DNA from: Rikenella microfusus
GTDB lineage: Bacteria > Bacteroidota > Bacteroidia > Bacteroidales > VadinHA17
Assembly: GCA_020722575.1 (NCBI GenBank)
Contig: DYKN01000002.1
Coordinates: forward strand, 124,001-188,000
Direction of reading: 5' to 3'
DNA: 64,000 nucleotides
The notes below the pieces were generated by a model that was given only the letters and a program-made list of their open reading frames with translations, was not told the origin of the DNA and did no database searches. Each line of letters begins with the position of its first letter. Position 1 is the first letter of the stretch. Below are positions 47,860 to 57,970 of this stretch, piece by piece. The position numbers and the translations under genes are program-made.

Positions 47860-48475
47860 TTTTTCTGAAATCTTTTTGCCGGCGGCTGATTATCCACTTT
47901 TCCTGCCTCAGGATTCTTTCTTTCTCCGATTCATCCTCAGGAGCTTTACCTATTTCTTCCCCTGAATACAATAATTTATGAATAGCCCGAAGTGAATTAA
48001 CAAGTTTCTGTCCCCAATAATTCTCAAAATTCAGTCTGCATTCCCAGACAGCATCATTCATAACTTCATTTGTGCCTGTCTGATAAAGAATCACAAAATC
48101 TTTAAGATCCTGATAAATATCGGTAAGATTTTCGGCCAAACTTGCTACGACAGGTGTTTCCGATTCGTTTATCCTTTCATCAAATACCTCCAGGTAAATA
48201 TCGGCTGTTCCAAATTTTTCCTTAAGAGTATCATGAATTTTATTCCAGTCTTCTTCCCTGACAAACTTTTCATTTCCCTCTTCAAAGAAAGGTTCCAGTT
48301 CAGGCAAGAGTGTTGCTTTTAGATAGATAAACGGCATGAGCCTCTGCAAGATCTGAAGCAATTCCTTACCGTCAAGTTCACGGGCTTTTTCCAGATATTT
48401 GCAGTATTCGTTTGCAGATGCAACAAATTCAACTATTGTTGTCGAGTAAAGAGATCCTGAGATATTATTATCCAT
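47849..48475 (-). CDS. DUF5063 protein
   Basis: The 208-residue acidic, helical protein matches the DUF5063 family by its YSTTIVEFVASANEYCKYLE opening and the FVILYQTGTNEVMNDAVWECRLNFENYWGQKL segment near residue 140. No catalytic motif is evident and the function is unknown. It is the first gene of a tight minus-strand cluster with an exonuclease, an rRNA methyltransferase and probably tex, which hints at RNA metabolism. Two direct repeats lie in its promoter region. Confidence 0.85.
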   Translation of the reverse strand: MDNNISGSLYSTTIVEFVASANEYCKYLEKARELDGKELLQILQRLMPFIYLKATLLPELEPFFEEGNEKFVREEDWNKIHDTLKEKFGTADIYLEVFDERINESETPVVASLAENLTDIYQDLKDFVILYQTGTNEVMNDAVWECRLNFENYWGQKLVNSLRAIHKLLYSGEEIGKAPEDESEKERILRQEKWIISRRQKDFRKNGK

Positions 48476-48500
48476 TAACCGGTTCTGATTGATTAACCGG
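48474..48500. repeat. Direct repeats at the DUF5063 promoter
   Basis: ATTAACCGG occurs at 48474-48482 and 48492-48500, 18 bp apart, close to two helical turns. The first copy overlaps the start codon and the second abuts the -7 element. The layout would suit a repressor operator, though a chance repeat is possible. Confidence 0.35.
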
Positions 48501-48508
48501 CAAAATTA
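48501..48508 (-). promoter_or_regulatory. -7 promoter element for the DUF5063 operon
   Basis: On the minus strand TAATTTTG followed by C matches TAnnTTTG, about 26 bp from the DUF5063 start. Confidence 0.45.
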
Positions 48509-48577
48509 GCCATTTTTCTGGAGTTAATAAATAAGATGGCATAAATATGTTGGTTTAAAGAATGTTAACTTAACTTA

Positions 48578-50491
48578 TTATGAATTGTTCCAGGACAGCA
48601 GTCCCTGTTCATCCTGATGCAGTTTATTATGATCGAGGAGCCATCTGATAACCTTAACCACTTTTTCCTCGGAAAAATTAATTCTGTTCACAAGATTATG
48701 GGCATTAACTTTTTCTGAATAAACAATAGTTTTTATCTCATTGATAATAAGGTCAAACTCATATTTGCTCAGTTCAAGTTCATTTCTTTTCCGGCATACA
48801 TCGCAATTTCCGCACCTTTCAGCATCTTCGCCAAAATATTCGAGTAGCATAACCGACCTGCATTTTGTTTCTGATTCGGCATACTCGAGCATTTTTTCGA
48901 GCCGAAGAAGATATTTCTCTTTAACATGTAAATAGTTATCAGGGGAAATCAAAATAGATTTTCTATCGAGGCGTTCTTCGGTAAAAATAACCAGAGGGGT
49001 TCTTTTGCCGGGAATATAATGTATGATGTTAAGTGCTGAAAGTCGTATCAGGTACTGGCATACTTTTTCACGGGAGAGTCCTGATTTTCTGGCCAGAATA
49101 TCTTCATTAACTGGGACATACGAAGTAAACATTCCCGTATATGAGCGTAGCAAAAGTTTAATAAAACTATCATAATCCTCATTAGCTACCTGAAATTTGT
49201 AAAGATCATCTCTTCCAACTATGAAATGAACCCTCGAAGGGTTATTGATTTCTTCAGTAAATTCAAGATAGCCTTCCCTCTGAAGAAACATAAGGCTGTT
49301 ATAAGTGACAATCACGGGGAGATGGTATTGTGCAACAAATTCCTGCATATTAAAGTCGTGAACGGTATCTTTGCCCGCACCAACCGGTATTTTTAAATAG
49401 TTGCACAGCATTTCATAAATATCCTTTATTTTTTCGATTGGTGGAAATTTCTGGGGGATACTCCCTTTAAGCCTGTTTTTATCGGCTTCATTGAAAAGCA
49501 GAACAGCCCATGAAGGTTTGTTGTCACGTCCAGCCCTTCCTGTTTCCTGAAAATAAGATTCTATTGATTCAGGGATATCCCAGTGAATAACAAATCTTAC
49601 ATCAGGTTTGTCAATTCCCATTCCGAATGCATTTGTAGCAACAATAATCCTTGTTTCTCCTGAATTCCATGAAGCCTGTTTTTTGTCACGTAATTCATTT
49701 GAAATTCCGGCATGGTAATAATCGGCGCTGAAACCTTTTCCCGATAGCATTTCAGCCACCTCTCTTGCTCTTTTCCTGCTTCTTACATATATTATTCCTG
49801 ATCCTTTGACTTTTCTTAATGTATTTACAAGAAATGTTCCTTTATCCTCAACTTTTCTAACAAAATAGGAGATGTTTTTCCTTTCAAAACTTGTCCTGAG
49901 AATATTTTTCCCCCTGAAGTTAAGTTTTTCGATAATATCCTCAATAACTTTTGGGGTAGCGGTAGCAGTTAGAGCCAGAAAAGGAGGACTGGTACGAAGC
50001 AGATCTCTCAGTTCAACTATTTTAAGATATGAAGGCCTGAAATCGTAGCCCCACTGAGATATGCAGTGAGCCTCATCAATTGCCACAAGTGAAACATTAA
50101 GCCTTGGCGCCTTTGATTTAAAAAGTGGTGAGGAGATTCTTTCAGGAGATACATAAAGAAATTTATAATCGCCATAAATGCTGTTATCCAGTGTAATTTC
50201 AATTTCTTCCCTTGTCATTCCCGAATGAAGGGCAAGTGCTTTGATGTCCATTTCGTTAAGCCTTGCAACCTGTTCTTTCATAAGAGCTATAAGTGGGGTA
50301 ATGACAAGGCATATTCCCTCCATTGCGATGCCCGGTACCTGAAAGGTAACAGATTTTCCTCCCCCTGTAGGCATCAATCCAAGTGTATCCTCTCCTGCCA
50401 GTACTGATTTGATTATCTCTTCCTGCAAAGGTTTGAAACTGGTAAATCCCCAGTATTTGATAAGTATTTTCCTGCAGATTTCAATGTCCAT
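48578..50491 (-). CDS. recQ: ATP-dependent DNA helicase RecQ
   Basis: RecQ unwinds DNA 3' to 5' in recombination and repair. The 637-residue product has MPTGGGKSVTFQ (Walker A, near residue 40), DEAHCISQWGYDFR (Walker B and aromatic-rich loop), ATNAFGMGIDKPDVRFVIH, QETGRAGRD near 320, and a zinc-binding Cys cluster with CGNCDVC near 560, followed by a short winged-helix-like tail. No HRDC domain is visible. This corresponds to a shorter RecQ form. It is divergent from guaB. Confidence 0.94.
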   Translation of the reverse strand: MDIEICRKILIKYWGFTSFKPLQEEIIKSVLAGEDTLGLMPTGGGKSVTFQVPGIAMEGICLVITPLIALMKEQVARLNEMDIKALALHSGMTREEIEITLDNSIYGDYKFLYVSPERISSPLFKSKAPRLNVSLVAIDEAHCISQWGYDFRPSYLKIVELRDLLRTSPPFLALTATATPKVIEDIIEKLNFRGKNILRTSFERKNISYFVRKVEDKGTFLVNTLRKVKGSGIIYVRSRKRAREVAEMLSGKGFSADYYHAGISNELRDKKQASWNSGETRIIVATNAFGMGIDKPDVRFVIHWDIPESIESYFQETGRAGRDNKPSWAVLLFNEADKNRLKGSIPQKFPPIEKIKDIYEMLCNYLKIPVGAGKDTVHDFNMQEFVAQYHLPVIVTYNSLMFLQREGYLEFTEEINNPSRVHFIVGRDDLYKFQVANEDYDSFIKLLLRSYTGMFTSYVPVNEDILARKSGLSREKVCQYLIRLSALNIIHYIPGKRTPLVIFTEERLDRKSILISPDNYLHVKEKYLLRLEKMLEYAESETKCRSVMLLEYFGEDAERCGNCDVCRKRNELELSKYEFDLIINEIKTIVYSEKVNAHNLVNRINFSEEKVVKVIRWLLDHNKLHQDEQGLLSWNNS

Positions 50492-50560
50492 AATTGAAAT
50501 CGGATATTTATTATTTCCCCGCTTTCTATACCTTATTCTTTAAAAAGCTCCTGTCAAATA

Positions 50561-50568
50561 CAAAAATA
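50561..50568 (-). promoter_or_regulatory. -7 promoter element for recQ
   Basis: On the minus strand TATTTTTG matches TAnnTTTG, about 70 bp from the recQ start. The leader would be about 63 nt. Confidence 0.35.
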
Positions 50569-50635
50569 ATAACTGTATTTCAATTTTTTATGTTTCTCAA
50601 AATAACCCACACTGTTTTCAGAGTCAGTTTTTTTT

Positions 50636-50643
50636 GTAATTTG
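50636..50643 (+). promoter_or_regulatory. Weak -7-like element for guaB
   Basis: GTAATTTG followed by C lies 27 bp before the guaB ATG. It retains the TTTGC half of the element but the TA is one base out of register, so it is an imperfect match. Confidence 0.3.
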
Positions 50644-50669
50644 CAGCCCGAAATTCAAAATTAAAGATC

Positions 50670-52151
50670 ATGTCATTCATTGATGATAAAATACTATTTG
50701 AAGGTTTAACTTTTGATGATGTTTTGCTTATTCCTGCATATTCTGAAGTTTTACCAAGGGAAGTTGATATCAGTTCAATGTTTACCCGGACCATAAAAAT
50801 GAACACTCCTGTTGTTTCGGCTGCTATGGACACAGTTACAGAGGCAGAGCTTGCAATTGCAATAGCCCGTGAAGGAGGAATAGGGGTTATTCACAAGAAC
50901 ATGTCGATTGAGAAGCAGGCATCCCAGGTTAGAAAGGTTAAAAGAGCTGAAAATGTTATGATATCTGATCCTGTAACCATACACCCTGATGCTACAGTTG
51001 CTGAAGCACTAGAATTAATGAGAGAATACAGGATCGGAGGAATACCTGTTGTGGATGGTAACGGAATACTCAAAGGGATTGTTACAAACCGTGATCTGAG
51101 ATTTGAAAACAATTCGACCAAAAAGATTTCCCTTATCATGACCACAAATCTCATAACTACAAGTTATCAATCTAATCTGGAAGAGGCAGCCAGAATACTT
51201 GAGAAACATAAAATTGAGAAACTACCAATAGTTGACAATGATAACAGGTTAATCGGCCTCATAACTTATAAAGACATTACAAAAGCCAAGGACAGGCCTA
51301 ATGCCTGCAAGGACGACAAAGGTCGTCTGAGGGTGGCAGGAGCAGTAGGTATAGCTGCCGATACACTTGAACGTACTGAGGCTCTGATTAATGCAAATGT
51401 TGATGCCATTGTTATCGACACTGCTCACGGCCATACTAAAAATGTAATAGGAATATTAAGAGAAATAAAGAGAAATTTTCCCCATGTAGACGTGGTTGTA
51501 GGAAATATAGGCACCGCTGAAGCTGCCAGAAAGCTCGTCGATGAGGGAGCAGATTGTGTAAAAGTAGGAATAGGCCCTGGTTCAATTTGCACCACAAGAG
51601 TAATAGCAGGTGTTGGAGTACCTCAACTCTCAGCAATTTATAATGTGGCTAAAGCAATTGAAGGTTCAGGAGTACCTGTAATTGCCGACGGTGGTATCAG
51701 ATATTCGGGTGATATTATAAAAGCTATTGCGGCAGGTGCTGATTCAATCATGGCCGGTTCGCTCTTTGCTGGTGTTGAAGAATCTCCCGGTGAGACAATT
51801 ATTTACAACGGGAGAAAGTTCAAAACCTATCGCGGAATGGGATCAATAGAAGCCATGAGCCAGGGATCAAAAGATAGATATTACCAGGATGTCGAAGATG
51901 ATATCAAAAAACTCGTTCCGGAAGGTATCGAGGCAAGAGTTCCTTATAAAGGTACTCTTGCAGAAGTAATTTTCCAGATGGTAGGAGGATTACGGGCAGG
52001 TATGGGATACCTCGGAACTTCAGATATACCTACACTGAAAAGGGAAGCCCGATTCGTAAGAATAACAGGCCCGGGCATAATTGAAAGTCACCCTCATGAT
52101 GTTAATATTACAAGAGAAGCTCCTAACTACAGTAGAAAATCTATTGAATAA
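50670..52151 (+). CDS. guaB: IMP dehydrogenase
   Basis: GuaB oxidises IMP to XMP with NAD, the committed step to GMP. The 493-residue product has the TIM-barrel core with [16 protein letters not shown] at the start, a CBS pair (about 95-215), the active-site loop GPGSICTTR with Cys307, the phosphate-binding GGIRYSGDI, and the flap YRGMGS. Length is normal. It is followed 18 bp later by a parvulin-type isomerase gene, so it may lead the envelope-chaperone operon. Confidence 0.97.
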   Translation: MSFIDDKILFEGLTFDDVLLIPAYSEVLPREVDISSMFTRTIKMNTPVVSAAMDTVTEAELAIAIAREGGIGVIHKNMSIEKQASQVRKVKRAENVMISDPVTIHPDATVAEALELMREYRIGGIPVVDGNGILKGIVTNRDLRFENNSTKKISLIMTTNLITTSYQSNLEEAARILEKHKIEKLPIVDNDNRLIGLITYKDITKAKDRPNACKDDKGRLRVAGAVGIAADTLERTEALINANVDAIVIDTAHGHTKNVIGILREIKRNFPHVDVVVGNIGTAEAARKLVDEGADCVKVGIGPGSICTTRVIAGVGVPQLSAIYNVAKAIEGSGVPVIADGGIRYSGDIIKAIAAGADSIMAGSLFAGVEESPGETIIYNGRKFKTYRGMGSIEAMSQGSKDRYYQDVEDDIKKLVPEGIEARVPYKGTLAEVIFQMVGGLRAGMGYLGTSDIPTLKREARFVRITGPGIIESHPHDVNITREAPNYSRKSIE

Positions 52152-52169
52152 TAGCACCATTAAACCTTG

Positions 52170-54131
52170 ATGAAATATCTTGTTTCAATCTTTTTATACT
52201 GGTTCGCCGCTTTTCTGACTGCAGCTCAGGAATTCGATTCAAAGATTCTAATGACCATAGATGGCAGAGAAGTTGAAGCCGGTGAATTCATCAGAATGTA
52301 TCATAAATCGGCAGCTATTGGAGATAAAGTCAACTTTGATGCATATCTTGAACAATTCGTTACATTCAAACTCAAAGTTGCTAATGCTATAAGGGAAGGC
52401 TATGATACAACAAAAGCATTTAAGAATGAATTAAAAAGCTACAGGGACCAGGTCGCACATAACTATCTTACCGACAAAGACATCAAGGAAAAATTACTGA
52501 GAAGAACATATGAAAAATACACAAAAGAAATAAATGTCTTGCATATTCTGGTGTCATGTCCTCCCAATTCCTCACCTGATGATACTATTGCAGCTTATAA
52601 AAAGGCATTGGAGATTAAAGCCCGTATTATCTCAGGAGAACCTTTTGACCAGGTAGCCAGAAGCACATCAGATGATCCTTCAGTACATGTTAATGGCGGT
52701 AATCTTGGATATTTAACTGTTTTTCAAATGATTACGCCTTTTGAGAATGCTATGTATAGTTTGAAGGAAGGTGAAATTTCAGACCCTGTTAAAACGCCTT
52801 ATGGATATCACATCATTAAGGTAGCCGATATTCGTCCATCACGGGGTAAGATTAAAGTTGCCCATATAATGCGCAGTATCCCGGGGAATGCCAGGCCTGA
52901 AATGGAGAAAGCAGCCGAAGACACAATCTGGTCGGTTTACAGGCAATTGCAAGCTGGCGCCTCCTTCAGTGAACTTGCTAAAAAATATTCCAATCACCAC
53001 GAATCGGCAGCAAAAGGCGGTGAACTAAGCTGGTTCGGGACCGGAGAAATAATTCCCGAATTTACCGAGGTTGCATTTGCTCTCAAAGCAAACGGAGATT
53101 TTTCCACTCCGTTCAAAACTCCGTACGGATGGCATATAATTAAAAGAATTGACCGGAAAGATCCTCTACCATACGAACAGGCAAAAGCCGAGCTTGAAAC
53201 AAAACTAAATGAAGCCTGGATAAATGCCGAAGGCTTAAAATCATTCACGGAAAAACTTCAGAAAGAATATAACTTCAAACTTGATAATGCTACCTTAAAC
53301 TGGTTCCTTCAAAATACTGATACCCTCATAATAAAAGGATACTCAAAATATGACAGAAAAAGATTGCCATCGGGTATCCTGTTTTCGTTTGCAGATAAAA
53401 GTTGCAAAGCCATTGAATTTGCATCCTTTATTGAGAACAAAGCTAGCTCACAAGTGCATGACCTTCCCGAAAAATTTGTTAAAAATCGGCTGGAAACTTT
53501 TATAACCGACCATCTTATAAATTATGAAAACTCAATTCTGGAAAAAAAATATCCGGAATTCAGATATCTGGTGAAAGAATTTCACGACGGAATACTTTTG
53601 TTCGAAATATCATCCAAAAAAGTGTGGGATCGAGTACAGAATGATACCACCGGTTTAATGGATTTTTACGAAAAGAACAAATATAAATTCCCGGGAAAAA
53701 GATCCGTTGAAGCAAATATTTATATTTGTTCTAATCCTGACAGTGAAAAATCCTTCTATTCGGTGTTCAGAAACAAAAAAAATATTTCAGCCATTGAAAA
53801 AAAACTAATGAGATATTTTACAACAAAAACCGATACATTGTTCACAGTACATAAAGGAATATTTGAGGAGGGAGACTCACTCCTGCCTATGGATATGCAT
53901 TGGGAAAAAAGCATAATAAAATCAAGAATTAACGGATTACCTTCCATAGTTTATATTTTGCGGGTTATTGAACCCCGCCCTCTACCATTATCCAGTATTA
54001 TTGGAGAAGTTTCTGAACAATATCAACAATATCTGGAAGAGGAATGGGTTAAGCAATTAAAAAAAGATTACCCCGTTAAAATTAACAATGAAGTTCTTGA
54101 AGACGTTAAAAAAAGGTTATTAAATGAATAA
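52170..54131 (+). CDS. Periplasmic PpiC-type peptidyl-prolyl isomerase with two parvulin domains
   Basis: The 653-residue product has a signal peptide ending TAAQ. An N-terminal SurA-like helical region precedes two parvulin domains: VLHILVSCPPNSS to PYGYHIIKVAD (about 120-225) and VAHIMRSIPGNA to PYGWHIIKRID (about 230-330), each with the GG-LG/SWF and PYG-HII signature. The last 300 residues are not recognised. It is likely a periplasmic chaperone-isomerase for outer-membrane proteins. ATG 52170 is used; an upstream TTG would add one residue. It overlaps the following lipoprotein gene by 8 bp. Confidence 0.9.
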   Translation: MKYLVSIFLYWFAAFLTAAQEFDSKILMTIDGREVEAGEFIRMYHKSAAIGDKVNFDAYLEQFVTFKLKVANAIREGYDTTKAFKNELKSYRDQVAHNYLTDKDIKEKLLRRTYEKYTKEINVLHILVSCPPNSSPDDTIAAYKKALEIKARIISGEPFDQVARSTSDDPSVHVNGGNLGYLTVFQMITPFENAMYSLKEGEISDPVKTPYGYHIIKVADIRPSRGKIKVAHIMRSIPGNARPEMEKAAEDTIWSVYRQLQAGASFSELAKKYSNHHESAAKGGELSWFGTGEIIPEFTEVAFALKANGDFSTPFKTPYGWHIIKRIDRKDPLPYEQAKAELETKLNEAWINAEGLKSFTEKLQKEYNFKLDNATLNWFLQNTDTLIIKGYSKYDRKRLPSGILFSFADKSCKAIEFASFIENKASSQVHDLPEKFVKNRLETFITDHLINYENSILEKKYPEFRYLVKEFHDGILLFEISSKKVWDRVQNDTTGLMDFYEKNKYKFPGKRSVEANIYICSNPDSEKSFYSVFRNKKNISAIEKKLMRYFTTKTDTLFTVHKGIFEEGDSLLPMDMHWEKSIIKSRINGLPSIVYILRVIEPRPLPLSSIIGEVSEQYQQYLEEEWVKQLKKDYPVKINNEVLEDVKKRLLNE

Positions 54132-54981
54132 GTTAATTGCAACGGCTTTATTCTTAAGTGTGACTCTTTTTGTTTCTTCATGTATCAGAAATACCAATCA
54201 TGGTACAAGAATTCCTGTTGCAAAGGCAGGTGAAAAAATACTTTTTCTCGATCAGATACCTGAAATTTACCGTACCGGCTTATCCTATGAAGACAGTATT
54301 GTTTCTGTTAATAATTATATAAACTCATGGGCAAAAAGGGAACTAATGTTTTCCAGAGCTGCCGAAAACCTTCTTCCCTCATATAAAAATGAGATTGAAA
54401 GCCAGCTTCAGGAAACAAGAAGCAATTTGTATATCTTTCATTATCAACATCAAATGATGCTTGAAAAGATGGATACGGTGGTAACTGAAAGCGAAATTGA
54501 AAATTATTATGCTTCTGGAGAAGACCGTTTCAGGCTTAATTCAAGCATAGTAAAAGCACTTTTTATTAAGATCCCTATCGATGCACCAAATATTTCAAAA
54601 GTCAGAACATGGTACAGATCAACTGATGCCGATGCTTTAAGACAGCTCGAATCATATTGCTTTCAATTTGCGGAGAAATTCGATGATTTTGGTGAAGGGT
54701 GGATCTCATTTGATAAAGTGGCTGTAGAATTACCTGTAGAAATTCTCAATCCGGAAGAGTTTCTGAAAAGATATACTTTTTATGAAACTGCCGATCCATT
54801 ATTCGCATATTTTCTGGCAATCAGGGATTATAGATTGAGATCAGCAGTGGCTCCATACGAATACGTTAAAGAAGACATTAAAAATATCATTTTGAATAAC
54901 AGAAGAATCGAATTTCTTAAATCTCTTGAGAATGAAATATTTAATGAGGCGATTAAAACAAATATATTCAAAAAGTACTGA
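54124..54981 (+). CDS. SurA-like lipoprotein without a parvulin domain
   Basis: The 285-residue product has a lipoprotein signal ending VSSC. It is helical, with VNNYINSWAKRELMFSRAAENL and an EIENYYASGEDRFRLN segment like the N-terminal chaperone part of SurA/PrsA proteins. The parvulin signatures seen in its neighbours are absent, so isomerase activity is unlikely. It lies between two parvulin proteins, overlapping the first by 8 bp and preceding SurA by 7 bp. It is probably an accessory chaperone for outer-membrane protein delivery. The family is inferred from remote similarity and context. Confidence 0.75.
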   Translation: MNKLIATALFLSVTLFVSSCIRNTNHGTRIPVAKAGEKILFLDQIPEIYRTGLSYEDSIVSVNNYINSWAKRELMFSRAAENLLPSYKNEIESQLQETRSNLYIFHYQHQMMLEKMDTVVTESEIENYYASGEDRFRLNSSIVKALFIKIPIDAPNISKVRTWYRSTDADALRQLESYCFQFAEKFDDFGEGWISFDKVAVELPVEILNPEEFLKRYTFYETADPLFAYFLAIRDYRLRSAVAPYEYVKEDIKNIILNNRRIEFLKSLENEIFNEAIKTNIFKKY

Positions 54982-54988
54982 TAATATT

Positions 54989-56359
54989 ATGAATACAGGA
55001 TTTTTCCGGGTTTTATTGGGAAAAGCGGTTATTATCATCCTTATAGTTTCAGGAGCCGAAAATCTTTCTGCCCAGAAACTTATAGAATCAGTTGCAGGAA
55101 TAGTGGGAAATGAAGCAATATTTCTTTCCGAAATTGAAAATGCTGTTATTCAGCAGCAGTATTCCGGAGACAGGACACCGGTTGAGAAGCTCAGGTGTAT
55201 GATTTTTGAAGAACAGATGATTGCAAAGCTTTTTCTCGATCAGGCCAGGATAGACAGCATTGAGGTCTCAGATGCCTCAATAGAAGGAAGTCTCAACCTC
55301 CGGCTTAATCAATTTATTGCAAGAGCAGGATCAGAGAAAGCACTTGAAGAATACTTCAAGCGAAGTATTACGGAAATAAGAGCCGATCTTAGAAAATCTT
55401 TGAAAAATCAGCAGATTATTGAAGAAGTGCAGGCCAAAATAGCTGAAAATATTACAGTGACTCCGGCCGATGTTAAAAAATTTTACGAGAAGATTCCGAA
55501 AGACAGTTTACCAACCATTCCGGCAAAAGTAGAATTAAGCATAATTCAGATTGATCCTCCCGACAATGAAGTAAATAAGGCAGAAGCAAGGCAAAGGCTT
55601 CTTGATTTGAGGAGTGAAATACTTGCAGGAAAGAGTTTCACTGCTCTTGCCATACTCTATTCTGAAGACACAGAGTCGGCTCGTCGCGGAGGTGAGCTGG
55701 GATACCTGAGCAGAGGTGAACTTGAAAAACCTTATGCCGATGCTGCATTCTCACTTACCAAAAACAGTATCTCCAGAATTGTGGAAACAAAATACGGTTT
55801 TCATCTTATTCAGTTAATCGACAGGATGGGAGACCTTGTAAACACCCGGCACATATTGATCAGGCCAAAGGTTAAACCAGAACAGGAAGAAATGGCTATT
55901 GCTAAACTCGATAGTATAGCCCGCAAAATCAGAAACGACAGCCTTTCCTTTGATAAAGCAGCAATGATGTATTCAACACATAAAGACAGCAGAATTAACG
56001 GCGGAAAACTCGTAAAGACTGATCCCTCTGCAAGAACTACTCTGTTCACTCTTGAAGAACTTGACAGAAACACTTACGCAGTGGTACGGGATCTTAAACC
56101 CGGTGAGATTTCACAACCATTCAAAACAGATGATGAAAATGGCAATACGGTTTTCAGAATTGTAAGACTCGATAATCAAGTTCCGGCACACGTTGCAGAC
56201 CTTAAGGAAGATTACCAGACATTGTACAACGCCACTTTGATGGAAAAACGTTCATCAAAATTTCAGGATTGGATAAATAAAAAAATCGGAGTCACTTATA
56301 TTAAAATAAGTGAAGAATTTAAATCATGTCCCTTTTCAAATCCAAACTGGCTGAAATAA
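54989..56359 (+). CDS. SurA-like periplasmic chaperone and isomerase
   Basis: The product of about 456 residues has a signal peptide ending LSAQ, then the SurA N-terminal domain (VAGIVGNEAIFLSEIENAV), and two parvulin domains (about 180-280 with LSIIQIDPP to KYGFHLIQLIDR, and about 285-390 with TRHILIRPK). This is the layout of SurA, which escorts beta-barrel proteins to the BAM complex. ATG 54989 directly follows the preceding stop and precedes the signal peptide; earlier in-frame ATGs overlap the upstream gene. It overlaps the OstA-like gene by 34 bp. Confidence 0.9.
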   Translation: MNTGFFRVLLGKAVIIILIVSGAENLSAQKLIESVAGIVGNEAIFLSEIENAVIQQQYSGDRTPVEKLRCMIFEEQMIAKLFLDQARIDSIEVSDASIEGSLNLRLNQFIARAGSEKALEEYFKRSITEIRADLRKSLKNQQIIEEVQAKIAENITVTPADVKKFYEKIPKDSLPTIPAKVELSIIQIDPPDNEVNKAEARQRLLDLRSEILAGKSFTALAILYSEDTESARRGGELGYLSRGELEKPYADAAFSLTKNSISRIVETKYGFHLIQLIDRMGDLVNTRHILIRPKVKPEQEEMAIAKLDSIARKIRNDSLSFDKAAMMYSTHKDSRINGGKLVKTDPSARTTLFTLEELDRNTYAVVRDLKPGEISQPFKTDDENGNTVFRIVRLDNQVPAHVADLKEDYQTLYNATLMEKRSSKFQDWINKKIGVTYIKISEEFKSCPFSNPNWLK

Positions 56360-57918
56360 TCGGTCTCAAGCATCTGAAGATATTCGCCGCAGCCGCTGGA
56401 CTACTCCTGCTATTCTGTCATATACTTCCCGGTTATTCAAATTATCTACAGCAACAGAAGGAAAACAGGGGCAAAAAAAGAATTGAACTGCTCTATTCAG
56501 ATGTTCTTATTATCGATAAGGAAATTGACAGGGAATTACAGCGTTTATTAGGAAACGTGGCACTTAAGCATAATGATATAATAATGACATGTGACAGTGC
56601 TTATCTTTATTCTGAAGCAAATCAGGTAAAAGCATTCGGAAATGTTAAAATCAATCAGGCCGATACCATCTTTCTTTCTGGCAACTATCTTTTCTACGAT
56701 GGGAACGAAGAAAAGGCTTTGATTGAAGGAGATGTTGAATTGCGTGATAAAGAGACACAGCTCTTCACTTCTTTAATTAATTACGATGCAAAAACCAGAG
56801 TGGCAAATTATCCTTTCCCGGGAAAAATAATAAATGACGACAACATACTTTCCAGCCGTATCGGTATCTATTATGCCTCTGACAAGATTTTCCATTTCAA
56901 GGATAGTGTTAGAATAGTCAATCCCGATTACACAATGCTGGCCGACACCCTTGATTACAATTCAGAAACCGGAACTGCTTTTTTTCGCGGGCCAACAACA
57001 ATCGAAGGCGACAGTCTATTTATTTATTGTGAAAGAGGTTGGTACGACACGCAGAATGATCTAACATCAATATGGTGTAATCCAGTTATTGACAACAAGC
57101 AAAATACTATCAGGGGAGATTCTCTTTTCTATGACAAAAAAAACGGTTTTGGCGAAGCATATCAAAACATAAGTATTACCGATACTTCCAATAATATAAT
57201 AGTATGCGGCAATTATGCATGGTATTATAAAAACCCTGAACGGTTTATGGTTACCGACAGGGCTCTCTTTATACAGGTTTCAGAAGAAGATTCCCTTTTT
57301 CTCCATGCCGATACACTTAATGCAATTACCTTATTTAATCCTGACGATTCATCTTCGTTCAGACTTCTAAGAGCTTATTACGGTTGCAAAGTATTCAGTG
57401 CTGACCTGCAGTCAATATGTGACTCTCTCTCTTACTCTTTCAGGGATTCCGTAATCCACCTTTACAAAAATCCCATCCTATGGTCGGAAGAAAACCAGTT
57501 AACAGCCGATTCAGTGTCCGTTTTTACTAAAAACCGTAAAGCCGACAGAATGGAACTCTATAATTCTGTATTCGTTGCCAGCCAGATTGATTCCCTCAGA
57601 TTTAATCAGATGAAGGGTCGAAAACTTACCGGCTACTTCAGAGAAAACAAACTATACAGGATTCTTATTGAGGGTAACGGCGAAACAATTTACTACCTTG
57701 TTGATAATAATGAACTTATAGGTGTTAATCATGCCAGAAGTGCATCAATTGAAATTATGGTAGAAAATGGTAAAATTATCGAAATCACGGAACTCCAGAA
57801 CCCTGAAGGGAAACTTGACCCCCCAAACATGAATTCATCTGAAAATTTACACCTTACAGGATTCTCCTGGTATGATAATCTCAGGCCTAAAAAGAAATCA
57901 GATATATTTATAAAATAA
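56326..57918 (+). CDS. OstA/LptA-like protein
   Basis: The 530-residue product has an N-terminal hydrophobic signal (about 17-37), then repeated OstA/LptA-type segments such as GNVALKHNDIIMTCDSAYLY, GNVKINQADTIFLSGNYLFYDG and GDVELRDKETQLFT, the beta-jellyroll repeats that bind and pass lipopolysaccharide in LptA/LptD. It is longer than LptA and lacks an obvious beta-barrel. It is probably a periplasmic part of LPS or lipid transport to the outer membrane. Coupling to the surA-like genes supports an outer-membrane assembly operon. Confidence 0.85.
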   Translation: MSLFKSKLAEIIGLKHLKIFAAAAGLLLLFCHILPGYSNYLQQQKENRGKKRIELLYSDVLIIDKEIDRELQRLLGNVALKHNDIIMTCDSAYLYSEANQVKAFGNVKINQADTIFLSGNYLFYDGNEEKALIEGDVELRDKETQLFTSLINYDAKTRVANYPFPGKIINDDNILSSRIGIYYASDKIFHFKDSVRIVNPDYTMLADTLDYNSETGTAFFRGPTTIEGDSLFIYCERGWYDTQNDLTSIWCNPVIDNKQNTIRGDSLFYDKKNGFGEAYQNISITDTSNNIIVCGNYAWYYKNPERFMVTDRALFIQVSEEDSLFLHADTLNAITLFNPDDSSSFRLLRAYYGCKVFSADLQSICDSLSYSFRDSVIHLYKNPILWSEENQLTADSVSVFTKNRKADRMELYNSVFVASQIDSLRFNQMKGRKLTGYFRENKLYRILIEGNGETIYYLVDNNELIGVNHARSASIEIMVENGKIIEITELQNPEGKLDPPNMNSSENLHLTGFSWYDNLRPKKKSDIFIK

Positions 57919-57970
57919 CTGACATTAGATTAACGACATTATTATTAAAATAAAGTTTATAAAAATTAAA

